Below are positions 44,410 to 52,730 of a stretch of 64,000 bases of DNA, piece by piece. A program made the position numbers and the translations under genes. The stretch spans positions 1-64,000 of the forward strand of contig JAALKD010000006.1 of the NCBI GenBank assembly GCA_011088215.1, given 5' to 3'. How positions within the stretch are numbered: the stretch's first letter is position 1; the number at the start of each line of letters is the position of its first letter. The notes beneath the pieces are model-generated. The model did no database searches and had not been told where the DNA came from. It worked only from the letters and a program-made list of their open reading frames with translations. This DNA is from Sphingomonadales bacterium. GTDB taxonomy: Bacteria; Pseudomonadota; Alphaproteobacteria; Sphingomonadales; Kordiimonadaceae.

Positions 44410-45566
44410 TTTTTCGATGCCTGGCCTCGACGGCCTTGGCCTTTGGAAACTTGGCCTTTGCGTGCGCCAGCCTTCGAGGTATTGGGGCCTGTCTTACCGG
44501 TTCTATTGTTGCTCGGTTTCTGGCTGTATCGCCCACTTGGTTTTGCGCCGCGCTCCGTATCCCTGTCGGCTGCTGTTTTTCGCCGGTCCGGTCTGCGGGC
44601 TTCATCCTGTCCGCCTGCGGACTTGCGCCGCCGTACCGCACCGGGTTTGTTGCCAGTTGGTTTTTTTGCCTTGGCCCACTTTGAAGTGTCGCGCACTACT
44701 TTGACCGCTGCAACGCTTTGCGGTGCATCAGCGAAAAACTCAGGTAGTGCTTCGCGCAGCTGTTTGTCGTTAACTGGTGCAACAACCGCTGAGGGTAGGG
44801 TGCCTAGTGCAAAAGGGCCATAATGGGTTCGGATAAGCCGGTTAACCGTTAGCCCCAGATGCTCCATTACCCGGCGAACCTCACGGTTTTTTCCTTCGCG
44901 AATAGCGACAGTTAACCATGTATTGGCTGATGATCTGCTGCTTGCGTCTTGTTCTTTTTGCGCGCGTTTGGACAGCCGCTCCAGCCTGGCGTCCACTTCG
45001 CCGTAATGAATGCCGTCGATGGTGATGCCACCCGCCAGCTTTGCCAGTGCTTTTTCTTCAACTCGGCCATATACGCGAACCCGGTATCGGCGCACCAAAG
45101 CGTTCGCGGGAAGTTCCATCCAGCGGGCCAACGCGCCGTCGTTGGTTAGCAAGAGCAAGCCTTCGGTGTTCATGTCCAGCCGCCCGATTGAAATAACCCG
45201 GCCAATATGTTTGGGAAGGCGATCAAACACTGTACGGCGGCCCTCTGGGTCTTTGGTGGTTGTCAGTGTGCCTTTGGTTTTATGCATGCGCCAAACCTTT
45301 GTGGCATCTGCACGCTCCACTGCTTCGCCGTCAACACGAATGCCTTCCAGGCTTTTGATCAACACAGCCGGTGTTGTCAGGGTTTGTCCGTCCAGGGATA
45401 TGCGGCCTGCTTCAATCATGCGTTCAACATCACGGCGCGATGCTACACCTGCTCGGGCCAACGCTTTGGCAATACGTTCACCTTTGTCGGCGTTGTCGGG
45501 GCTGTTACTGCCCGGATCGGAGTTTTGTGCCCCCGAAATGCTCGTTGTTTTATCTTTTTCAGTCAT
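44406..45566 (-). CDS. rluB: Ribosomal large-subunit pseudouridine synthase, RluB type
   Basis: 386 residues from the chosen ATG. An S4 RNA-binding domain (RIAKALARAGVASRRDVERM) precedes the catalytic RsuA/RluB domain with the Asp motif IGRLDMNTEGLLLLTNDG and the EGKNREVRRVMEHLG block. The C-terminal 90 residues are a basic, disordered Lys/Arg/Gly/Ser tail typical of alphaproteobacterial forms, probably for RNA contact. The frame is open to 45653, but that start would lie 6 bases from the divergent tadA. Operon with rsmD. Confidence 0.92.
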   Translation of the reverse strand: MTEKDKTTSISGAQNSDPGSNSPDNADKGERIAKALARAGVASRRDVERMIEAGRISLDGQTLTTPAVLIKSLEGIRVDGEAVERADATKVWRMHKTKGTLTTTKDPEGRRTVFDRLPKHIGRVISIGRLDMNTEGLLLLTNDGALARWMELPANALVRRYRVRVYGRVEEKALAKLAGGITIDGIHYGEVDARLERLSKRAQKEQDASSRSSANTWLTVAIREGKNREVRRVMEHLGLTVNRLIRTHYGPFALGTLPSAVVAPVNDKQLREALPEFFADAPQSVAAVKVVRDTSKWAKAKKPTGNKPGAVRRRKSAGGQDEARRPDRRKTAADRDTERGAKPSGRYSQKPSNNRTGKTGPNTSKAGARKGQVSKGQGRRGQASKK

Positions 45567-45659
45567 GCGGCGCACCATAGTGCCAGCGCGGGGCTGAGAC
45601 AAGTTAATACAATTCACTACCTTGACGTCAGATAAATTCGCTTTATTAAACAACTTATC

Positions 45660-46112
45660 ATGATTGATGATTTTCCCTTCATGCGGCAGGCGCTTCAGGA
45701 AGCACGTCTAGCCGCGGTTCGCGGCGAGGTGCCTGTTGGTGCTATTATTGTTGGCCCAAAGGGTCGTATTATTGCGGCTGGGGGCAACGAAGTGATTGGT
45801 GCGGTTGACCCTACCGGCCACGCAGAAATTGTTGCGATCCGCAAAGCAGCTGACATTATGCAGTCTGAACGCCTTGAGGGTTGCGATATGTATGTGACCC
45901 TGGAGCCATGCGCCATGTGCGCCCAGGCGATTGCCTTCGCTCGCATCCGCCGCCTCTATTACGGCGCAGAAGACCCCAAAGGCGGCGGCGTTACGGTGGG
46001 GGCAAAAATATTTGACCAGCCGACTACCCATCACAAGCCTGAAATATACGGCGGCATTCTGGAAGAAGAGTCTGCCCAATTGCTTAGAGACTTTTTCGCA
46101 GAACGGCGTTAA
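45660..46112 (+). CDS. tadA: tRNA-specific adenosine deaminase
   Basis: TadA, 150 residues, deaminates the wobble adenosine of tRNA-Arg(ACG) to inosine. The zinc site is HAEIVAI (His54, Glu56) and PCAMC (Cys84, Cys87). Length and motifs are standard. It is divergent from rluB and 9 bases upstream of mscS. Confidence 0.96.
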   Translation: MIDDFPFMRQALQEARLAAVRGEVPVGAIIVGPKGRIIAAGGNEVIGAVDPTGHAEIVAIRKAADIMQSERLEGCDMYVTLEPCAMCAQAIAFARIRRLYYGAEDPKGGGVTVGAKIFDQPTTHHKPEIYGGILEEESAQLLRDFFAERR

Positions 46113-46121
46113 TCTCTTCCG

Positions 46122-47414
46122 ATGGAAGCAGAGATCCTCGATCAAATAACCGGTTATTTCCTGCAAAGCTGGGCTTGGGTACAAACCAACTTTCTTGAGC
46201 CCGAGCGATTACTTGAGCTCGTGATCATCGGTGTGGCAATTCTGTCGTCAAACTTCACCTGTAAATGGATACATCACGGCATCCTGCTGGTAGCAGGTGA
46301 TCATCCACTGGTCCAAAAAGCTGATCGACGGTTCCTTCATCCGGTTCTGACGGCTCTTATTTCCATATTGCTTATCGTGACCGCGCGACTGCTGCTTGAG
46401 CCCTTCATGGCGACATATTTGTTGAATGTGGCTGCTAGCTTGCTGACGGCTTGGCTGGTGATCAGGTTGGCTGTGGGGCTCCTGGCGAATCGCGAGCTGG
46501 CGCGCATGATAGCAGGCGGTGCCTGGACACTGGCCGCCCTCAACATAATGGGTTTGCTTGACCCAATTACCACGGTGCTTGACGAGGCGCAGTTGCCGTT
46601 GGGCGAAGTGAATATCAGTATTCTGGATATTCTGACCGGTATTGTCAGCTTCGGCTTCCTGATGTGGTTGGCTTTTGCTCTGTCTGCTTTGCTGGAACGC
46701 CGTCTGGTGAAAGCAGAAGGCGTGCCGCCGAGCATTCGTGCGCTGATGACCAAGCTGGGAAAAATCCTGCTGGTTTCGGTTGCGTTTTTGATTTCTCTTA
46801 ATGCCACCGGCATCGACCTGACGGCTCTTGCGGTCTTTGGTGGTGCGCTGGGCGTTGGTATCGGTTTCGGCCTGCAGAAAGTGGTCGGTAACTTTATCTC
46901 CGGCATTATCCTGTTGGTGGACCGCTCGATCAAACCGGGTGATGTTATTGAAACCGGCGGTACTTACGGTACCATCAACAGGCTTGCGGCGCGCTATACG
47001 TCGGTGATTACCCGTGACGGTACCGAGTTTCTAATTCCCAATGAAGATATGATTACCCAGCCCGTGACCAATTGGTCACATACCCATAGGTTGGTACGGC
47101 GCAGAATTCCGGTTCAGGTATCCTACCAAAGCGACGTGAAACATGCGATGGATATTATGGTTGAGGCGGCACTTAGCCAATCAAGGGTTTTAAAAGTGCC
47201 GGAGCCCAGAACTCTGATGAAAGGCTTCGGCGAGAGCGGCGTTGACCTGGAATTGCGGCTGTGGATCGAAGACCCGCAGCACGGCGTGTCCAACATCGCC
47301 AGCGACGTTATGATTTCAATTTGGGACAAATTTCACGAGGAGGGCATTGAGTTCCCCTACCCAACCCGTGTTGTCCATGTCAAAAACGGTGACCTCAAAC
47401 CGACAAAAGAATGA
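46122..47414 (+). CDS. MscS-family mechanosensitive ion channel
   Basis: 430 residues with five or six membrane helices. The pore-lining and MscS signature is ALGVGIGFGLQKVVGNFISGIILLVDRSIKPGDVIE, followed by the beta domain (GTYGTINRLAARYTSVITRDGTEFLIPNEDMITQPVTNWS) and a cytoplasmic alpha-beta end. It protects against hypo-osmotic shock. It begins 9 bases after tadA, with CTCTTCCG and no clear Shine-Dalgarno, so it may be coupled to tadA. Confidence 0.95.
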   Translation: MEAEILDQITGYFLQSWAWVQTNFLEPERLLELVIIGVAILSSNFTCKWIHHGILLVAGDHPLVQKADRRFLHPVLTALISILLIVTARLLLEPFMATYLLNVAASLLTAWLVIRLAVGLLANRELARMIAGGAWTLAALNIMGLLDPITTVLDEAQLPLGEVNISILDILTGIVSFGFLMWLAFALSALLERRLVKAEGVPPSIRALMTKLGKILLVSVAFLISLNATGIDLTALAVFGGALGVGIGFGLQKVVGNFISGIILLVDRSIKPGDVIETGGTYGTINRLAARYTSVITRDGTEFLIPNEDMITQPVTNWSHTHRLVRRRIPVQVSYQSDVKHAMDIMVEAALSQSRVLKVPEPRTLMKGFGESGVDLELRLWIEDPQHGVSNIASDVMISIWDKFHEEGIEFPYPTRVVHVKNGDLKPTKE

Positions 47415-47453
47415 GTAGGGAGTATCCAACATAGACTGTTAGGGGAGAAGAAA

Positions 47454-47861
47454 ATGTCTATTGGAAAATTTGTTCTTAATGTTGTTGTAGCGTTTGTCGC
47501 GTATGGAGTTTTGTACACTTTGGGTCAAATGGCCTTCGCTGACCAGTTCAGCGCCACGGTGGCTGCCACAAATCCGGAGGGTCTAGGCGCGCTGGCTTAT
47601 CATGGTGTGCAAACTATTGTGGTGGTTTGGCTGTTCAACAAAGCCGTTGGTTCTGGTGACATGAAAGCTGGTGCAATGTTCGGCGCGATGGTTGGTCTTT
47701 ATTTGTTGGCTTCAGACGCCGTTTGGTTCGAAACGCTGAAAGACTTTCCTGGCGATGCCAGAATGGTTCTGGGTGTAATGCACCTGGTGGTCGGCGCGAT
47801 TGTCGGTGTATTGCTCGCTTTCATGCAAGGTAAAGGCTGGGGATCAGCCGCTGAGGCTTAG
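47454..47861 (+). CDS. Membrane protein of unknown function
   Basis: 135 residues with four membrane helices (about 5-25, 48-63, 75-90, 103-123) and a small polar tail. GGGGAGAAGAAA precedes the ATG. The Gly/Ala-rich helices resemble small DUF1761/DUF2177-like proteins, but this is not a firm match. It follows mscS with a 39-base gap and may be co-transcribed. Confidence 0.7.
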   Translation: MSIGKFVLNVVVAFVAYGVLYTLGQMAFADQFSATVAATNPEGLGALAYHGVQTIVVVWLFNKAVGSGDMKAGAMFGAMVGLYLLASDAVWFETLKDFPGDARMVLGVMHLVVGAIVGVLLAFMQGKGWGSAAEA

Positions 47862-47875
47862 GCGAAGTGAGCCAA

Positions 47876-48730
47876 TTAATTATCAGTAAATTTAAAATAG
47901 GCGTCGATTAGACGTTTGGCGACGGGTCCAACGGTTCCGTCGCCTATTTTCTCACCGTCTAGTTTGGTGATTGGAGTTGTACAGCTGGTGGCGCTGGTGA
48001 TAAATATTTCCCGAGCATTTTTGGCTTGTTCGACGCTGATTTTGGCATCTTTGATGCTGATTTGCAGCTTTTCAGCAATGGTTTTTATGCGTGCGCGGGT
48101 AATTCCACCCAGAATATTGTCAGTTATCGGGCGGGTGACAATGTCACCATCTTCGGTAACCGCCCATATATTTGTGCTACTACCCTCGGTGATATAGCCG
48201 TCGCTGTCGACCAGAACAGCTTCAAAGACACCCGCTTCGCGCGCTGATTGCTTGGCCATAATGTTTGGCAGTAATCCGGTGCTTTTTATATCACAGCGCC
48301 CCCAGCGATTGTCGGGTTGGGTAATACCGGTCACGCCGGCAAGCGCGCGCTGTAGCACTTTGTCGAAGTCAAACCGTTTGCAGGTTACAAACAGCGTTGC
48401 TGGAATATCGTTGGCAGGGAAAGCATGGTCCCTGGGGGCCACGCCGCGGGTAACCTGGATGTAAAGAAAGGCATCGGAAAACCGGTTCCTACGGATAACT
48501 TCGCTCAGCACAACATCCAGTGCCTTGCGGCCCATGGGCGGGGTGATCGCCAGTTCGCCCATCGAGCGCCATAATCGATCCAGGTGCGGCCCCGCGTCAA
48601 CCATCTTGCAGCGACGCACCGCGATGCCTTCGTAAACACCGTCTGCGAACTGGAAGCCGCGATCGTTGATATGAACCAAGGCGTCTCGGGTAGGGACATA
48701 GGCACCGTTTACATAGGCGGTTCGTGACAT
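47876..48730 (-). CDS. Class IV aminotransferase, D-amino-acid aminotransferase type
   Basis: 284 residues of the PLP-dependent branched-chain/D-amino-acid aminotransferase fold. It has NDRGFQFADGVYEGIAV near the start, the PLP lysine in RCDIKSTGLLPNIMAKQSA, YITEGSSTNIWAV and the late FITSATSCTTPI. This pattern fits D-alanine aminotransferase more than IlvE. It lies 12 bases after the MFS gene on the same strand, and the two probably form one operon. Confidence 0.88.
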   Translation of the reverse strand: MSRTAYVNGAYVPTRDALVHINDRGFQFADGVYEGIAVRRCKMVDAGPHLDRLWRSMGELAITPPMGRKALDVVLSEVIRRNRFSDAFLYIQVTRGVAPRDHAFPANDIPATLFVTCKRFDFDKVLQRALAGVTGITQPDNRWGRCDIKSTGLLPNIMAKQSAREAGVFEAVLVDSDGYITEGSSTNIWAVTEDGDIVTRPITDNILGGITRARIKTIAEKLQISIKDAKISVEQAKNAREIFITSATSCTTPITKLDGEKIGDGTVGPVAKRLIDAYFKFTDN

Positions 48731-48742
48731 TTGCGGTGGTCC

Positions 48743-49963
48743 TTATTGTGGCGCAGGGGGTTGCAAAGGTTTGATCAAGATCATCAACAGCAATGATGGC
48801 AAAATAATAGCGAAAACCGCCGTAGTTAAGGCAGCCAGCCCTAAGGTGATGAAAGGCGCAACCACGGCGGTACCACCAGCGGCGACAGCAGTTATGAAAA
48901 AGATCAACAGAGCTGAGGCACGGTCATCGTCTCCGTCTGCTGCGGACAACGCGCGTACAAACCCGGGGCCGCCGCGCACGCCGAGTCCGATGTTTAAAAT
49001 CCAAAACAGCCCCTTCAGGTGGCCGGCATCATTCGCGCCGAACAAAGCGTACCCAAGCAATACAGTACCGCCCAGCAGCGCGAGAATTGTGCCTGCCCAA
49101 ATCACCCGCTCGACACCGTACCATTTAACCAAATGCCCTGACAGGTTGGCAGCAACAATGAAAACCGAAACACCAACGATTCGCATGATGATGAAGTCGG
49201 CGATGGTGCCACCCATTGTTTCTACAATCACTGCGGGGCCGGAGAAAACGAAGGTCAGTAATCCGCCCAAAACCAGGGCATGTCCTACAGCATAGCGAAG
49301 GTAAGTGGCGTTTTTCAGCAGTTTTTTATAACTGCCTGGGCCGCTGTTTTCCTTGGTGCCGATGCTGGGCAACAACTTGGGTCGAGCCAGCATTACGGCG
49401 CACAGCCCGGCCACCAAAACCGCGGTCAGCGTGAAAGAAGCTTGCCAGCCATATTGGCTGAAAAGCCACGCCCCCAGAATCGGTGCAAGGCCTGGCGTCA
49501 ATGCCTCAATACTGCCCATAGCACCGATCGCCCTGATGCTGCCCAGCTCAGAAAATAAACTGCGAATCAAACCCGGTGCCAGCACTGCGGGCCCGCTCGC
49601 TGCTGCGCCCTGCAGGAAGCGGATAATATTCAGCGTTTCGATGGAGGTCGACAGTGATGCTGCCCCTGACGTTATGGCAAAAAGCGCGAGCGACCCGATA
49701 AACAACCGTCGGCGGCCAATGTAACCTGCGAGGCTGCCAAAAACCAATAGCCCGATGGAGGTGCCTGCTACGTATAGTGCCATCACCAGCTGCGATGCTG
49801 CTATTGTAGTGCCAAATATTTCCGGCATGGACGGCACTGCGGGCAATACAAGATCGGTTCCCGCGAGGCCGAGCACCGTACCACTAATAATAGCAGCACA
49901 CGCCAATAAAGCTTGTGCTTTCCCAGGCCTGGAAGATGTTTCGTTTGTGCGTTGCCCAGTCAT
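48743..49963 (-). CDS. MFS transporter, Bcr/CflA-like
   Basis: 406 residues, 12 membrane helices. LAGTDLVLPAVPSMPEIFGT and the loop GYIGRRRLFIGSLALFAITS follow the drug-resistance MFS pattern; PGLAPILGAWLFSQYGWQASF is motif C of exporters (PxxAPxxGGxL-like). Substrate unknown; co-directional with the aminotransferase gene. Confidence 0.88.
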   Translation of the reverse strand: MTGQRTNETSSRPGKAQALLACAAIISGTVLGLAGTDLVLPAVPSMPEIFGTTIAASQLVMALYVAGTSIGLLVFGSLAGYIGRRRLFIGSLALFAITSGAASLSTSIETLNIIRFLQGAAASGPAVLAPGLIRSLFSELGSIRAIGAMGSIEALTPGLAPILGAWLFSQYGWQASFTLTAVLVAGLCAVMLARPKLLPSIGTKENSGPGSYKKLLKNATYLRYAVGHALVLGGLLTFVFSGPAVIVETMGGTIADFIIMRIVGVSVFIVAANLSGHLVKWYGVERVIWAGTILALLGGTVLLGYALFGANDAGHLKGLFWILNIGLGVRGGPGFVRALSAADGDDDRASALLIFFITAVAAGGTAVVAPFITLGLAALTTAVFAIILPSLLLMILIKPLQPPAPQ

Positions 49964-50045
49964 TAAGAATGCCTGCCTTGCTTTGCCGTTTGTTAGTGGC
50001 CAAGCAATATCTCAAACTAAGGGTCAGGGAAAGCGCTGTATTGGA

Positions 50046-50966
50046 TCAATCCGCAAATTCTTCGGCGTTGCCAGCGGCTTGTTTTTCAACGATGCAATCA
50101 TGAAATTTATGGATCAGTTCCGAGACCGCTTCTGGCGCTTCTTTCTGAGGAAAGTGGCCAATCTCGGGCAGCCTGGCCAGCTTGGCCTTGGGTGCCAGCT
50201 TGGCAAAACCATCAGCCGCGTGAGCACCAGACACCGGGTCAGCAAGGCCGTTGATCATCATCATAGGCAATTTCGCCTCTCGGATTGCACCAATCCAGCG
50301 CGCTGCATGCTCGCGCCGTTCGGCCATGTAACGAATGCGTCGCGGCATCGCGCTGCGCCCGTTAACGCCCAAAATCACCGGCCACATTTCGTCCAGCTGA
50401 TCGCCTTCCGGTTTGGTGTCATTGCCGAAAACGTCTGCTAGACCGTTTAGCATTTTTTTGCGTGGCACGATTTTGGCAAACAGCGGCCCAAGAGTGCCTG
50501 CCAATAGTTTTTGGGCGGCGCGTGGACGGTGCAGGTCGGGGATGATGCCGCCGTTCAGGAAAATTATGCTTTTGATCTTGAAAGACAGCGCGCTTTCATT
50601 GTGCCGTGCTAACAGTTCTTGCGCTACCGTGTCGCCTAGGTCGTGCGCCACGATATGGGCATCTGGCATGTTGCGATGCTTCATCAGCGCTTCGATCATG
50701 TCAGCCTGCTCGACAACCGAACAGGGTTTCTTGCTGGCGTTTAGTGACAGGCCGTAATCCAACAAGTCAGGTAGGATCATGTGAAAGCGATTGACGAAGT
50801 TGCGCGAAATCCAGCACCAGTCCCAGGACGATGTTGGGAAGCCGTGGATCATCAATAAGGGCTCGCCTTCGCCGCCACGTTGATAGTGAACATGGTGGTC
50901 GCGCCATTCGAAGTATTTGCCGCATTGGCACCATTTCGCATAAGAAATGGGCGCTGGTTCAATCAT
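50046..50966 (-). CDS. MEST-like alpha/beta hydrolase
   Basis: 306 residues of the alpha/beta-hydrolase fold. LLMIHGFPTSSWDW is the oxyanion loop, and the nucleophile elbow is AHDLGDTVAQELL, with Asp in place of Ser as in epoxide hydrolases and dehalogenases. LNGGIIPDLHRPRAAQKLL plus the DxGDxVAQE block match the MEST/PEG1 subgroup. The late PEIGHFPQKEAPE supplies the catalytic His. Activity is not established. The gene stands alone, 83 bases downstream of the MFS start on the same strand. Confidence 0.85.
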   Translation of the reverse strand: MIEPAPISYAKWCQCGKYFEWRDHHVHYQRGGEGEPLLMIHGFPTSSWDWCWISRNFVNRFHMILPDLLDYGLSLNASKKPCSVVEQADMIEALMKHRNMPDAHIVAHDLGDTVAQELLARHNESALSFKIKSIIFLNGGIIPDLHRPRAAQKLLAGTLGPLFAKIVPRKKMLNGLADVFGNDTKPEGDQLDEMWPVILGVNGRSAMPRRIRYMAERREHAARWIGAIREAKLPMMMINGLADPVSGAHAADGFAKLAPKAKLARLPEIGHFPQKEAPEAVSELIHKFHDCIVEKQAAGNAEEFAD

Positions 50967-51407
50967 TTATTTGTCCACTCAACCTTGATGGTTGGCATCT
51001 TGTTCAGGATTTGCGGCGGTTGCGGCGATAAAAATGCGGGGGTTTGTCACTGGTCCATTTGACAAAGGTCCGAATATCATCGTTTGCCAACAACGCTTCA
51101 ATCAATAAGGTCGCGTGCCAACTGTTCATCGTTAAGTAGGGCGTGAACCTTGCAGTGGCAAATCGTACGTAATGTAACTATCTTGAATTGGTTGTGCGGT
51201 TGGGAAATAAGGCGCTGTTTTTACATCGGTTTTTCAAATGCCCTGTTGTGCAGCAGGCGCAAATTTATTCCTGAATTGTTTTTGGTATTGTCCGGGACAA
51301 GGGGAATTTCCGGCAACTTCGTCATTGTTACTTGCGGCTCTCAAATATGTGGCATATTCACTAATTATAGTATCCTGTGTCCCTCACAAAAACGAAAAGA
51401 AATCGTA
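50967..51407. other. Intergenic region before thrC
   Basis: About 440 bases. On the minus strand a short coding-like ORF is present (51004-51129, listed separately). The open frame of thrC extends through 51150-51407, but the encoded residues do not resemble threonine synthase. TATAGTATCC at 51366-51375 may contribute to the thrC promoter. Confidence 0.45.
51004..51129 (-). CDS. Possible 41-residue small protein
   Basis: ATG to TGA, 41 residues. It starts MNSWHATLLIEALLANDDIR, continues TFVKWTSDKPPHF and ends in a basic tail YRRNRRKS. An amphipathic helix plus Trp/Phe-rich middle and basic end look like a real small protein. No Shine-Dalgarno is seen, and a TAG lies 20 codons upstream in frame. 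It could also be the remnant of a longer gene. Confidence 0.35.
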   Translation of the reverse strand: MNSWHATLLIEALLANDDIRTFVKWTSDKPPHFYRRNRRKS

Positions 51408-52631
51408 GTGCCAAAGTCATATATCACTCATCTTGAATGCAGCATAACAGGACGTGCCGATTATAAAGCGGGTGCTGTGCACGGTCTATCGGAAGCGGGC
51501 AGGCCACTAATGGCACGCTATGATCTGGAGGGGCTGAAAAAGGAAGCGGACCGCGACGAAATTTGGGACCGCCCTGGCGGCTTCTGGAAATGGCGTGAAT
51601 TGTTGCCTGTACAAAAAGACGAAAATGTCATTGCACTGGGCGAGACATCAACGCCGATTTTGGCCTGCGCTAAAACCGCTACGCTTGTAGGCCACGACGG
51701 CGAGCTGATGGTGAAAGATGAAGGCCGATTGCCGACAGCAAGCTTTAAGGCACGCGGCCTTGGTGTTGCTGTTTCCATGTCGAAGGAACTTGGCCTGAAC
51801 AGGTTGGCGATGCCTACCAACGGAAACGCTGGATCGGCACTGGCGGCCTATGCAAGCCGCGCAAATATGGAAACTTTCATTTTCTGCCCGGACGAAACGC
51901 CATTGATCAACGTGACAGAGACATCGCTGCAGGGCGGTAAAATATGGCGGGTTAACGGCATGATCGATGATTGCGGCAAAATCGTTGCGGCAGGCAAGGA
52001 AAGCATGGGTTGGTTTGACCTTTCTACACTGAAAGAACCCTACCGGCTGGAGGGCAAGAAAACTCTTGGCCTTGAACTCGCTGCGCAATATGGATGGGAA
52101 CTGCCGGATGTTATTTTCTTCCCCACTGGTGGCGGCACTGCGGTTGTTGGCATGTGGAAAGCGTTCGATGAAATGGAAGCACTGGGCTGGATCGGGCCTA
52201 AGCGTCCAAAGATGATTGTAGTGCAGTCGCATGGCTGCGCGCCGCTGGCACGCGCCTACGACGCTGGTGAAAAGCACGCGGCGCGCTGGGAGAACGCGGC
52301 CACTTTGGCATCGGGCATACGAGTGCCGCAGGCGGTGGGCGACTTTATCGTGCTCGACATTGCGCGCGCGTCCGGCGGCAGGGTTGTTGCGGTTGACGAT
52401 GATGAGCTGATGGAATTGTGGGGCGAAAGTAGCAGACTCGAAGGCATGTTGCTGTGCCCAGAAGGTGCGGCTGCCCTGTTGGCACTTAAAAACGGTGCTC
52501 GTGAGGGTTGGATCGCGCCCGATGACAAGGTGCTTGTGGTTAACAGCGGCAACGGTTTGAAATACGAGATGCCAGACATCGCCGGTGCGCTGGATATTTC
52601 AAAGCCAATTGATTTTGATGCACTAACTTAA
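51408..52631 (+). CDS. thrC: Threonine synthase
   Basis: 407 residues from a GTG start (VPKSYITHLECSITGRADYKAG), which is where the family begins; the 86 upstream codons in frame do not look like coding. The PLP lysine is in LPTASFKARGLGVA, and TPTNGNAGSALAAYASRANM and FFPTGGGTAVVGMWKAF bind cofactor phosphate. It converts O-phosphohomoserine to threonine (PLP fold type II, plant-like length). The ribosome site is weak (AACGAAAAGAAA). Confidence 0.9.
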   Translation: MPKSYITHLECSITGRADYKAGAVHGLSEAGRPLMARYDLEGLKKEADRDEIWDRPGGFWKWRELLPVQKDENVIALGETSTPILACAKTATLVGHDGELMVKDEGRLPTASFKARGLGVAVSMSKELGLNRLAMPTNGNAGSALAAYASRANMETFIFCPDETPLINVTETSLQGGKIWRVNGMIDDCGKIVAAGKESMGWFDLSTLKEPYRLEGKKTLGLELAAQYGWELPDVIFFPTGGGTAVVGMWKAFDEMEALGWIGPKRPKMIVVQSHGCAPLARAYDAGEKHAARWENAATLASGIRVPQAVGDFIVLDIARASGGRVVAVDDDELMELWGESSRLEGMLLCPEGAAALLALKNGAREGWIAPDDKVLVVNSGNGLKYEMPDIAGALDISKPIDFDALT

Positions 52632-52730
52632 GTGCGCTTGTCTGGTCTTGTATGTCAGGCTAGTCTTATGAAGGAATTACGTTATTGGCATGGTGGATGC
52701 CGATGCAAGTGGGGAAGGTGGGCCGCTATT

